Shown: piece by piece, positions 1-8,113 of the stretch
Numbering within the stretch: the first letter of the stretch is position 1
Layout: every line of letters starts with the position of its first letter
DNA from: Ensifer sp. PDNC004
Lineage (GTDB): Bacteria; Pseudomonadota; Alphaproteobacteria; Rhizobiales; Rhizobiaceae
Direction of reading: 5' to 3'
Length of the DNA stretch: 64,000 bases
NCBI RefSeq assembly: GCF_016919405.1
Contig: NZ_CP070352.1
Location: 1,054,001-1,118,000, forward strand
The notes under the pieces: model-generated
What the model was told of the DNA's origin: nothing
Seen by the model: only the letters and a program-made list of their open reading frames with translations
The model's database searches: none
Translations under genes and position numbers: made by a program

Positions 1-3000
1 GCGTCCACGGCATTCTGCGTCGTGCCGGAGCCGAACTGGCCGGTATAGGTGATGCCAAGGCTCGCGTTGCCCGTCAGCGCGAAGTCGATGCCGGCCTCGA
101 TGATCGCCGCATCCTCGGCGATCGGCGTACCGGCGACCGAGAAGGCACTGCCCGTGCCGAACGCCATCGACGAGAACGGTGTCGTATCGCCGAAGGCATG
201 CTGCCAGCCGAGCATGCCGCGCAGCTTTGCTTCCGTGGCGCCGAGAGCGAGCGGAGCCGAGGCGCGAAGACCAAGCGTCGTGAACGTCGTGTCTGTCGTG
301 TTGCTCCTGCTCGACAGCGCCGCTGCGGCACCGCGCTCGGTAAAGCCATCGGTGTGCAGGCTGACATAGGCGAGGTTGGCGAAGGGCTCGAGCGCGACAC
401 TCGGCAGATCGATGCGGTAGCCGACTTCACCGAAGGCCTGGAAGGTGCCGGCGTCATAATCGGCCTTCAACTGATCGCTGAAGCCCGGGAAGGCGACATT
501 GCGCGACGTGTTGATCGAGTGCCAGGTGTAGGCGAGGCCCGAGCGCAATGCGACGTCGCCCCAACGGCTGCCGCTATAGACGCCGAGGTGGTAGTTGTCG
601 CTGTTGCCGCTCGCCGAGCGGCTGTCCACGTCGAAGCTGGTGCGGCTGTAACCGGCCATGATACCGACGATCGCATTGTCTGCGATTGCCGCATCGAAAC
701 CGGTGACGAAGCCGCCGGTCGACTGGTCGAGCGCACCGGCGTTGCCGTTGCCGTCGGTGTTGGTCCAGGAGCCGAATACCTGGCCCCAACCGACCATGGC
801 CGGCGGCGCCACGGGGACAGAGTTCACCGCCGCGACTGCGCCTGTCGTGATCTTGTCCTCCGGACCGTAGGCCAGAACCGGGACGTTTGCCGCGCCGACA
901 TCGCCGAAAGCATCGCGGATGCGGTCGTTCGCCGCGTTGCGCAACAGGCTGCTGTCGTTGATCAGCGCGGTCTGCGCCGATGCATGGACTTCGCCGGAGA
1001 GCTGATCAAACGCATGGCGTGCCCCTGCCCCATCGAGCAACGTCAGCGCGTTGTAGAGGCCGACCGACGGGCCGCTCTGGGCAAGCGTGTTGAGCGCAAG
1101 TGCCGTCTGCCGCTGGTTGCCAGTGGCAGCCTCGCCTTCGAAGACACCAGGCTTGGGCTCTCCGCCCGGTTCGCCCGGCTTCGGTTCTCCACCCGGTTCG
1201 CCCGGTTTGCCCGGCTCTTCGCCGCCCGGCGTGCCGCCGTTCTTGACCTTGATCGTCAGATCGACCTGCTTTTCCTTCTGGTCGAGGGATATCTCGAGGA
1301 AGGCGGATTTCGAAATCGCTTCAGCGAACTTGCCTTCGATCGCACGATCGGCAGTCAGGATCGTGTAGGTCTGGCCGGTCTTGTAGCTGGTGTTGGCATC
1401 GAGCGCCGTCACCTGGACATTGGTGCCGGTTCCGATCTTGGCGATACCGGTGTTGTCGTTGGTGCCTATGCTCTTGACAACGATCCGGTCGGAACGACCA
1501 TCGCCGGCGATATCGGCCTCATAAATCGAGCCAGAGGCCATATCCAGCCGGCCCATGATCGTCAGCGTGCCGGTCGAATTGTTGCCCGGCGAAATGATCG
1601 CATTCTTGTCGATAAACGTGTCGCCGACCGTGCCGGAGCCGCCGAGCCTGCCGAAAGCGGTCGAGTTCGGATCGCGGATGCGGTTCAACTCGCCGAGCAC
1701 ATTCACTTCATTGGTATAGAAGCGATCGCCCTCAACACGTCCCGTTTCGCCATCGACGATCAGGGTGCCGCCGCTCACTTCGAAGCGGGTCTCGCTGAAG
1801 TCCACGGGACCGTTGTCCGGGTCGTTGTCGATCGTGTCGATATTGCCCTTCAGGACCAGCTTGCCGCCGGAGACATTGACCTTGCCGTAGAACTTCGACA
1901 GGTCGCCGCCAACGATGGTCTCGCCGGAGAAGTTGGTGATCGTGCCCTTGCCGACCATCGTGTTGGCGAACTCGTAGCCAGTGTTCGTATGGTTGAAGTT
2001 GACGTAGCCCTTGCGCGGTCCGAAATCGATCTTGGCCGAAGAATTCACCGTGCCCGCCGCCTGCGCCTGTTCGGCAATCGGTTCGGCGATATTGTTGAGA
2101 TTAACCTTGCCGCCAATCGTCAGGTTTCCCATGCCCTCGTTGTTGATGCCGCCGACGGCCGAGAGCACGATGTCACCGCCAACCGAGAGCTTGCCGCCGT
2201 TGGCGATCGAAAGGTTCGCCCGACCAGCCTCGCCGATAAGCAACCTGTCGGCGACCTTGAGTTCACTGCCGGCGCCGTCGATGGCAGCCTGGATGGTGTC
2301 GGTGCTCTCGTCCTCGCGCAGGATCGCGGTGTTTGTCGAGACGACAGCGCCCTTTTCGACGATGAACCTGTCGCCGATCGTGAGTTCGCCGGTGTTGACC
2401 CAGCGCGTATTGTCGCCGGTGACGAGTACCGTGCCGTTTTCGAAATAGGCCTTGTTGGTGTTGACGAGGCCGCCATCCTCGAACCGTGCCGTGGCGGTAT
2501 TGAGCGTCAGCCCACCGACAGAGATGCCGAGAAAATCGGTGGTGAGCATGGACCCCGCGCCGCGGACGATAAGTGTTCCGTCGCCCTCCTGCAGGGCGCC
2601 GACATAGGTCTCCTTGGCCGAAACCTTGCCGCCGTTCTCGACGATCAGCGTGCCCTTGCCGCCATAGATACCGCCTTCGAAGCCGCCGACGAAAAGCATG
2701 CGGTCGCCGTTGGGATTGGCATCGACGATGTCCCAGGTCGAGCCCGGCCCGGAGACGACGACCGTCCCGACGCTGCCGCGGCTGTCTGCGATGTAGCCAT
2801 CGGTGCTTTCAACCTTGGCACCACTGTTGATGGTCAGCGTCGCGCCGCCCGGCCCGCCACGGATCACGAGATTGCCGTTGATCGTATGGTCGCTGGACCA
2901 CGTCGTGTCGGTTGGAACCAGCAAACCGGCCGCCTTTGCCGGCGACGCTGCGAACGGCGCCGCCGCCAGCAGCATCGAAACAAGGCCGGCCCGGCCGAGC

Positions 3001-3056
3001 GCGGTCGAGCTCAAAAGGTTGATCCTCAAAACGTCCGCCTTCGCACAGCTATTCAA
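1..3056 (-). CDS. Autotransporter outer membrane beta-barrel protein (3' end outside window)
   Basis: Type V secretion: a passenger is exported through its own C-terminal barrel in the outer membrane. About 1018 codons are visible and the frame is still open at base 1; the last residues seen (TQNAVDA) resemble the end of a barrel, so probably only about ten are missing. Order: hydrophobic signal region to about residue 43 (SMLLAAAPFAA, then AKA), a Gly/Asn-rich beta-helical passenger with repeated VSGG and TIGG patterns to about 600, a Pro/Gly/Glu linker made of a duplicated GEPGGEPKP unit (610-640), and a barrel from about 725. There is no ATG near the start; TTG at 3056 follows GGAAAAGGGG, and TTG at 3029 is an alternative. 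Passenger function is unknown. Confidence 0.88.
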   Translation of the reverse strand, partial: MNSCAKADVLRINLLSSTALGRAGLVSMLLAAAPFAASPAKAAGLLVPTDTTWSSDHTINGNLVIRGGPGGATLTINSGAKVESTDGYIADSRGSVGTVVVSGPGSTWDIVDANPNGDRMLFVGGFEGGIYGGKGTLIVENGGKVSAKETYVGALQEGDGTLIVRGAGSMLTTDFLGISVGGLTLNTATARFEDGGLVNTNKAYFENGTVLVTGDNTRWVNTGELTIGDRFIVEKGAVVSTNTAILREDESTDTIQAAIDGAGSELKVADRLLIGEAGRANLSIANGGKLSVGGDIVLSAVGGINNEGMGNLTIGGKVNLNNIAEPIAEQAQAAGTVNSSAKIDFGPRKGYVNFNHTNTGYEFANTMVGKGTITNFSGETIVGGDLSKFYGKVNVSGGKLVLKGNIDTIDNDPDNGPVDFSETRFEVSGGTLIVDGETGRVEGDRFYTNEVNVLGELNRIRDPNSTAFGRLGGSGTVGDTFIDKNAIISPGNNSTGTLTIMGRLDMASGSIYEADIAGDGRSDRIVVKSIGTNDNTGIAKIGTGTNVQVTALDANTSYKTGQTYTILTADRAIEGKFAEAISKSAFLEISLDQKEKQVDLTIKVKNGGTPGGEEPGKPGEPGGEPKPGEPGGEPKPGVFEGEAATGNQRQTALALNTLAQSGPSVGLYNALTLLDGAGARHAFDQLSGEVHASAQTALINDSSLLRNAANDRIRDAFGDVGAANVPVLAYGPEDKITTGAVAAVNSVPVAPPAMVGWGQVFGSWTNTDGNGNAGALDQSTGGFVTGFDAAIADNAIVGIMAGYSRTSFDVDSRSASGNSDNYHLGVYSGSRWGDVALRSGLAYTWHSINTSRNVAFPGFSDQLKADYDAGTFQAFGEVGYRIDLPSVALEPFANLAYVSLHTDGFTERGAAAALSSRSNTTDTTFTTLGLRASAPLALGATEAKLRGMLGWQHAFGDTTPFSSMAFGTGSAFSVAGTPIAEDAAIIEAGIDFALTGNASLGITYTGQFGSGTTQNAVD

Positions 3057-3306
3057 TGTCTGCCCCTTTTCCTTTGCATTCGTGGGCGCACAATTCCCAG
3101 GCGATCGGAATCGCCGGGAAAGCACGGGTCATGGGGCGGCTATAGCAAGCCCGCAAAAAGCGAGAATTCGGCTTTCTGCAAACGGCAGATTGCGGCGTTG
3201 AAGGGCTGTGGCTTTCTGCAAACGGCTTGTTTTCGGCGACGAACGGCAATCGACAACCGTATGGTCTTGAAGGATAAAACCTAGGTGGCGCGAGGATGAG
3301 ACGGTT
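3057..3306. promoter_or_regulatory. Divergent promoter region, autotransporter / first LytS kinase
   Basis: This 250-base gap separates two divergent genes and holds no gene. It contains a 17-base direct repeat (GGCTTTCTGCAAACGGC) at 3170-3186 and 3210-3226, which form part of the LytTR-type operator described separately. The autotransporter could share this control because no other gap lies between them; that is inference. Confidence 0.5.
3178..3247 (+). promoter_or_regulatory. Candidate LytTR operator, first copy
   Basis: Three 9-mers GCAAACGGC (3178-3186), GCAAACGGC (3218-3226) and ACGAACGGC (3239-3247). The last two start exactly 21 bases apart. On the other strand they read GCCGTTTGC and GCCGTTCGT, which fit the published LytTR 9-mer pattern [TA][AC][CA]GTTN[AG][TG] at 7 and 8 of 9 positions, and LytTR sites are direct repeats with 12-13 base spacers. 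The same pair occurs upstream of the paralogous kinase at 4432-4461. The presumed ligand is the response regulator at 5585-6388. Confidence 0.6.
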
Positions 3307-4377
3307 TTGCCTGACGAGGCTGGATATGCCGCAAGCGTTCGGCGAGCGACGCTCGTCCTCGGGCTCTTCTACCAGTTCATGCAGTTTGTCATCAGCACGA
3401 CGCTCTGGGCTTTCCTCGGATATGACGCGATCGCGATCGCGCCAGTCACCTTGATCCTGATGCTGAACGGGACACTCATGTCCTATGTGATGGCAGCGGC
3501 GCTCTTTCGCTTCCGGGGCCGGTCCATCCTCTTCAAGCTTCTGCTCGGCTCCGCCCTGGCGCTCGTCGCCGCGGCGATCAATGCCAGCGTCGATTTCCCC
3601 AGTCACGGCCTGATCGAGCATGTCGATCCGGGCCCAATCAACTGGACCAATGTCGGCTACACGCTCATCTATTGCATGGCGTTGTTTCACGGAGGGGCGT
3701 TTCTCTACATCGCCCTTCTTGCCAACTACGAACTGCGCGAGCGGGAACGCCGGCTTGCCGTGACACGGGAGGAAGCGCTGACGGCGCAGATGCGGGCGCT
3801 GCGCTACCAGGTCAATCCGCACTTCCTGTTCAACACCTTGAACTTGATTGCCGGGCTGATCGAAGAGGGCGCGTCGACCACCGCCCGCCGCATGGTGCTT
3901 TCGCTCTCTTCCTTCCTGCGCACGACACTCGAGCTCGATCCGATGCAGGACGTCTGCCTAACCGACGAGTTGGCCTTGCAGCTCGGCTATCTCACCATCG
4001 AGGGCGAGCGCTTCTCTGACCGCATGCGGGTCAAGCTCGACATTGCACCGGGCCTGGAGCAGGCGCTGGTGCCAAGCCTGATCCTTCAGCCGCTGATCGA
4101 AAATGCGATAAAGCACGGCGTCGGCGGCTCGATCGGCGTGGTCGAGATCGTGATCCGGGCGGCAAGACAGGGCGAGACGCTGGAGCTTTCCGTCGAAAAC
4201 GACCTGACGAACGAGCCGCCGCGCCCGGCGATGAAACCTGCCGGAACCGGCACCGGGCTGAGGAATGTCGCCGACCGCATCAAGGCTCGGTTTCCCGAGG
4301 TCGGCGCCTTCATTTCCGGCCTCGTTGCACCCCACCGCATTCGCGCAGCGATCACCATGCCGCTGCGGCTGGCCTGA
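3307..4377 (+). CDS. LytS-family sensor histidine kinase, first of a tandem pair
   Basis: Inner-membrane kinase, 356 residues. Four hydrophobic segments fill residues 15-145, followed by a short linker (ELRERERRLAVTREE) and the His_kinase domain with phospho-acceptor H172 in RYQVNPHFLFNTLN. The ATPase domain has an N box (LIENAIKHG, about 265) and a G box (GTGLRNVADRI). It closely resembles the next gene throughout, so a tandem duplication is likely. The start is uncertain: TTG at 3307 is the only plausible start in frame. Alignment with the paralog puts its ATG opposite AAACCTAGG here, so the ancestral start may have been lost. It has no regulator of its own and probably feeds the one at 5585. 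Confidence 0.85.
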   Translation: MPDEAGYAASVRRATLVLGLFYQFMQFVISTTLWAFLGYDAIAIAPVTLILMLNGTLMSYVMAAALFRFRGRSILFKLLLGSALALVAAAINASVDFPSHGLIEHVDPGPINWTNVGYTLIYCMALFHGGAFLYIALLANYELRERERRLAVTREEALTAQMRALRYQVNPHFLFNTLNLIAGLIEEGASTTARRMVLSLSSFLRTTLELDPMQDVCLTDELALQLGYLTIEGERFSDRMRVKLDIAPGLEQALVPSLILQPLIENAIKHGVGGSIGVVEIVIRAARQGETLELSVENDLTNEPPRPAMKPAGTGTGLRNVADRIKARFPEVGAFISGLVAPHRIRAAITMPLRLA

Positions 4378-4431
4378 TCGCCGTTCTCCGGCCAACGACG
4401 GCCGGTAAAGGTCGAAAGTCCGGGCCTTTCT

Positions 4432-4461
4432 GCCAACGGCTCGATTTGACCGACGAACGGC
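4432..4461 (+). promoter_or_regulatory. Candidate LytTR operator, second copy
   Basis: GCCAACGGC (4432-4440) and ACGAACGGC (4453-4461), starts 21 bases apart, the same arrangement as upstream of the first kinase. The flanks are also conserved (CGGCAATCGACA downstream), so the promoter was duplicated along with the gene. It lies 32 bases before the kinase start, suggesting feedback by the LytTR regulator. Confidence 0.6.
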
Positions 4462-4493
4462 AATCGACATCGGCGGCCGGTTGAACGATAAAA

Positions 4494-5588
4494 ATGGCCA
4501 TGAACCCTGAGGATGACGCAAGATCGGTAGACGAGAGCGCCTATATCGCCAGCGTGCGGCGCGCGACGCTCTGGCTCGGTTTTCTCTATTGGTTCGTGGA
4601 ATTCCTGGTCAGCAGCATTCTTTGGGCGATCCTCGGGATCGATCCGATCATGTCGGCGCCGGGCAAGCTGCTGCTGATGTCCTGCGGCATGGCCTTCTCC
4701 TATGGCATCGCCGCTGCGATGTTCGGCGTCCGCCACCAGCATATCGCGCTGAAGATCGTCGTCGGCTTCGCGACCGCTCTGACGGCCGCCATCGCCAATA
4801 CCGGCGTCGACTTTCTTCTTTATCTTTTCATCGTGCGTCCCGACCCGATCGCCCCGGACTGGACCAGCATCGGCTACACGCTGGTCTACAGCATGGCGAC
4901 CTTCGTCGGCTGGTCCTTCTTCTTCGTCGCCTTGCTCTACAGCTTCGAACTGCGCGAGCGCGAGCGGCGCCTGGCCATCACGCGCGAGGAAGCCCTGGCC
5001 GCGCAGATGCGGGCGCTGCGCTACCAGGTCAATCCGCATTTCCTGTTCAACACGCTCAACTCCATCACCGGCCTGATCGAGGAGGGGCAGCCCCTTGCCG
5101 CCACGCGCATGGTGATGTCGTTGTCCAACTTTCTGCGCACGACGCTGGAGCTCGATCCGCTGCACGACGTGCGGCTCGCCGACGAACTCGCACTCCAGGC
5201 CCGTTACCTGCACATCGAGGGCGAGCGCTATTGCGACCGCATGCGGCTCCGGATGGACATCGCCAACGGCCTTGAGGAGGCACTGGTGCCAAGCCTCATC
5301 CTGCAGCCGCTGATCGAAAATGCCGTCAAGCACGGCGTCAGCCGTTCGCCGGATCAGGTGGAAATCGTCATCAGCGCCGCCAAGGTGGGGCAGGCGCTGG
5401 AAATCGCCGTCGAAAACGACATTGCGGCGGCGCCGGATACCGCCCGGTGGCCGGGCACGGGGATTGGTCTCAAGAACGTTGCCGAGCGCGTCCAGGCCCG
5501 TTTTCCGGGTGTCGGCGCCTGTGTTTCGGGCCTCGTGACCCCCCGTCGTTTCAGAGCTGCAATCACAATGCCCCTGAGGCTTGCATGA
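4494..5588 (+). CDS. LytS-family sensor histidine kinase, second of a tandem pair
   Basis: Inner-membrane kinase, 364 residues, paralog of the preceding gene. Four hydrophobic segments (about 25-155), then RYQVNPHFLFNTLN with H182, N box LIENAVKHG and G box GTGIGLKNVAERV. ATG 4494 and ATG 4500 are both possible and neither has a strong ribosome site. Its stop overlaps the start of the response regulator (ATGA at 5585-5588), so the two are translationally coupled and form the cognate pair. The sensory module is a plain four-helix membrane domain with no recognisable ligand pocket, and the stimulus is unknown. Confidence 0.9.
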   Translation: MAMNPEDDARSVDESAYIASVRRATLWLGFLYWFVEFLVSSILWAILGIDPIMSAPGKLLLMSCGMAFSYGIAAAMFGVRHQHIALKIVVGFATALTAAIANTGVDFLLYLFIVRPDPIAPDWTSIGYTLVYSMATFVGWSFFFVALLYSFELRERERRLAITREEALAAQMRALRYQVNPHFLFNTLNSITGLIEEGQPLAATRMVMSLSNFLRTTLELDPLHDVRLADELALQARYLHIEGERYCDRMRLRMDIANGLEEALVPSLILQPLIENAVKHGVSRSPDQVEIVISAAKVGQALEIAVENDIAAAPDTARWPGTGIGLKNVAERVQARFPGVGACVSGLVTPRRFRAAITMPLRLA

Positions 5589-6388
5589 ATGAAATCCAGA
5601 CTGTTCCGCTTTCGATCCTCGTCATCGACGACGAGCCCCTGGCGCGGCGGCGCCTTCTGCGACTGCTCGGCGCAATACCCGCAGTTGAGGTGGTGGGAAC
5701 GGCCGGCAACGTGCAGCAGGCCTGCTCGATGGTGGCCGAACTTTCGCCGGACGCAATCCTGCTCGATATCCAGATGCCCGGCGGCACCGGCTTCGACATC
5801 CTGGAGCAGTTGGGAGACAACGCGCCCGCGGTCGTTTTCGTGACTGCCTTCGACCACTATGCGCTGCGCGCCTTCGAAGCAGCGGCGGTCGACTATGTCA
5901 CCAAGCCGATCGAATCCAGCCGCCTGCGCACGGCAATCGAGCGCGCCCGCGTTGCGATCGCCGCGCGCACGAGCGCCGAGCGGGTGCTCGAACTCAACGA
6001 AACCGTGACGTCGCTGCGCCAGGCGCTGCGCAAGCACGACACCCAGACCAGCGATCTCTGGATCAAGGCCCGGGGAGAATTCGTGCGGATCGCGCTCGAC
6101 CGGGTCGTGCGCTTTCAGGCGGAACGCGACTATGTTCGCATTCACGTCGATGGACGGTCCTATCTGCACCACGAAAGTCTTGCCTCGCTCGAGCGTCGCC
6201 TCGATCCCGCAGAATTCCTGAGGCTGCATCGCAGCTCGATCGTGCGCCGGGACTGTATCGTGGGGCTGAAGCAGGCCCCCTTCGCCGCGCTCATCGCCCT
6301 TCTCTCCGACGGCAGCGAGATCCGCGTCGGCCGGACCTACGCCCGCCACATCCGGCCGACGACGGGCGAACGCAACCAGACGGACTAG
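5585..6388 (+). CDS. LytTR-family response regulator (LytR/AlgR type)
   Basis: Cytoplasmic DNA-binding response regulator, 267 residues. The receiver domain (residues 8-125) has the acidic pair in LVIDDEP, phospho-acceptor D61 in LLDIQMPGG and the conserved Lys in VTKPIE. The LytTR DNA-binding domain spans about 160-262 (LDRVVRFQAERDYVRIHV, ending FLRLHRSSIV). It is coupled to the upstream kinase by a 4-base overlap. It is the natural ligand for the GCCGTT direct repeats found before both kinases, which implies autoregulation. It ends 12 bases from the convergent LysR gene. Confidence 0.92.
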   Translation: MNEIQTVPLSILVIDDEPLARRRLLRLLGAIPAVEVVGTAGNVQQACSMVAELSPDAILLDIQMPGGTGFDILEQLGDNAPAVVFVTAFDHYALRAFEAAAVDYVTKPIESSRLRTAIERARVAIAARTSAERVLELNETVTSLRQALRKHDTQTSDLWIKARGEFVRIALDRVVRFQAERDYVRIHVDGRSYLHHESLASLERRLDPAEFLRLHRSSIVRRDCIVGLKQAPFAALIALLSDGSEIRVGRTYARHIRPTTGERNQTD

Positions 6389-6400
6389 GGACGCTTGCCG

Positions 6401-7300
6401 CTATCGCAGGACCGCGCGCAGCCGCGGGGCCGCGAAATCGACGAAGGCCCTGAGCTTCATCGGCACCAGCCCCTGCGGAAGATAGACGAGCTGGACCGGC
6501 AGCGCCGGGTGCTCGAACGTCTCCAGCAGAGGCACGAGCAGGCCATCCGCCACCTGGCGCGCCACCTGATAGGACAACACCCGCGTCAAGCCGAGACCGG
6601 ATATCGCCGCGTCGACGGCGGATTCCGCCGTATTGACGATCAGCCGCGACCGGATCGGCGCAGCCAGCTCGCGCCCGTCGTCGAGGAAACGCCAGACATG
6701 GGCGGCCGTGACGTTTTCGAAGGTGATGCAATCATGGTCGGCAAGTTCGCTCGGATGCCGGAGCACGCCGTGTCGCGCGACATAGTCGGGGCTAGCATAA
6801 ACCACCCGACGCACCGCGCCGATCTTCGTCGCGACGAGATTGCTGTCGGGCAGGTTGCCGATCCTCAACGCCACGTCGATGTGATCGTCGACGAGATTGG
6901 CGAACCGGTCGCCCAAGGCGAGCCGCATATCGACCTCGGGATGGGCCTTGAGGAATTCGACCAGGACGGGAAGCACGTGTAGGCGCCCGAAGACGATGGG
7001 TGCGGAGACCGTCAGATCGCCCTTGATCGTTCTGTATTCGCCGGCCGCCACCCGTTCCGCCTCTTCGACACGGGCGAGAATCTCCTTGGCCGCCTCGACA
7101 TAGGCGCGGCCGGCCTCGGTCAGCTGGATCCGGCGGTTGGTCCTGGTGACGAGCTGCGCGCCCAGATGCGCTTCAAGCTCGGAAAGCTTCCGGCTGATCG
7201 TGGCGAGCGGCACCTTGAGGTGTCGGGAGGCGGCCGACAGGCTGCCGTGTTCGACGACCGCAAGCAGAACCCCCATAGCATTGAGGCGATCCATCTCCAT
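6401..7300 (-). CDS. LysR-family transcriptional regulator
   Basis: 299 residues. The N-terminal winged helix (about 4-62) shows the usual LysR pattern VVEHGSLSAASRHLKVPLAT then LEAHLGAQLVTRTNRRIQLT. The C-terminal substrate domain begins near 90 (GDLTVSAPIVFG), as in the DmlR/AaeR-like subgroup. It is transcribed away from the glutathione transferase and reductase genes across a 142-base gap, so it probably controls them. The inducer cannot be read from the sequence. Confidence 0.9.
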   Translation of the reverse strand: MEMDRLNAMGVLLAVVEHGSLSAASRHLKVPLATISRKLSELEAHLGAQLVTRTNRRIQLTEAGRAYVEAAKEILARVEEAERVAAGEYRTIKGDLTVSAPIVFGRLHVLPVLVEFLKAHPEVDMRLALGDRFANLVDDHIDVALRIGNLPDSNLVATKIGAVRRVVYASPDYVARHGVLRHPSELADHDCITFENVTAAHVWRFLDDGRELAAPIRSRLIVNTAESAVDAAISGLGLTRVLSYQVARQVADGLLVPLLETFEHPALPVQLVYLPQGLVPMKLRAFVDFAAPRLRAVLR

Positions 7301-7442
7301 CCTTCCGATATTTGGAAATCAGACTATCGAAATTGCATTCTACTGCCGAAATTTGGAAAGTCATAGATTGATCCTCGAAGGCGGTTCATCCCGAACCGCC
7401 GGAGGGCCGTGACGGTTCTCAAGCTCTTCGAGGACATTTTCC
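7301..7442. promoter_or_regulatory. LysR / glutathione transferase divergent promoter with direct repeats
   Basis: The gap is locally AT-rich. ATTTGGAAA occurs twice in the same orientation (7310-7318 and 7351-7359), 41 bases apart. The first lies in a small inverted repeat TTCC-N7-GGAA (7303-7317) with the T/A ends typical of LysR boxes. GAGGA shortly before ATG 7443 is the ribosome site of the transferase. Confidence 0.4.
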
Positions 7443-8054
7443 ATGAAACTCTATCGCCACCCGCTCTCCGGCCACTCGCACCGGGCGCAGCTTTTCCTGT
7501 CGCTGCTCGGCGTGCCGCACGAGCTGATCGACGTCGATCTCAAGGCGCGGGCACACAAGGCGCCGGATTTCCTGGCGCTCAATCCCTTCGGCCAGGTGCC
7601 GGTGCTCGACGACGAGGGCATTGTCATCGCCGACTCAAACGCCATCCTCGTTTATCTCGCCAAGAAGCTCGGCCGCATCGACTGGCTGCCGGAAGATCCG
7701 GCCGCAGCGGCGAAGGTGCAGAAATGGCTCTCGGTTGCCGCCGGCGACATCGCCTTCGGTCCGGCAGCCGCACGTCTCGTCACGGTCTTCGGCGCCAATC
7801 TGGATGCCGATGGAGCGATCTCCAGGGCCCACCGGGTGCTTGCACAGATCGATGCCGAGCTTGCCGGCCACGATTTCCTCGTGGGCGCAAGGCCGACCAT
7901 CGCCGACGTCGCCCTCTACAGCTACGTGTCGGCAGCACCGGAAGGAAACGTCGATCTTTCCGACTACGCCCATGTCCGCGCCTGGCTTTCGCGTATCGAG
8001 CGCCTGCCCGGTTTCGTCAGCTTCCAGAAGACCGCAGTCGGCCTCGCGGCCTGA
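7443..8054 (+). CDS. Glutathione S-transferase family protein
   Basis: Cytoplasmic, 203 residues, normal GST length. The thioredoxin-like N domain (1-78) carries the cis-Pro in [10 protein letters not shown] and the glutathione-contacting IADSNAI, with a candidate catalytic Ser near residue 9-12 (PLSGHSHR). The all-helical C domain follows and includes the conserved Asp of [11 protein letters not shown]. It is the first gene after the LysR divergent promoter and 59 bases before the reductase, so the two are probably co-transcribed. Its substrate is unknown; detoxification of an electrophile is a fair guess. Confidence 0.9.
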   Translation: MKLYRHPLSGHSHRAQLFLSLLGVPHELIDVDLKARAHKAPDFLALNPFGQVPVLDDEGIVIADSNAILVYLAKKLGRIDWLPEDPAAAAKVQKWLSVAAGDIAFGPAAARLVTVFGANLDADGAISRAHRVLAQIDAELAGHDFLVGARPTIADVALYSYVSAAPEGNVDLSDYAHVRAWLSRIERLPGFVSFQKTAVGLAA

Positions 8055-8113
8055 TCCAAGCTTCCCGGGGCGGCAGCGCTGCCCCGGTCCCCTTGCAACC
8101 GGGACACCCGACC

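Noticed and set aside
198..3284. A 1028-codon open frame on the plus strand
   Set aside because: It lies opposite the autotransporter, whose translation shows a signal sequence, beta-helix repeats and a barrel; the plus frame has only Arg/Asp-rich sequence typical of a GC-rich antisense shadow.
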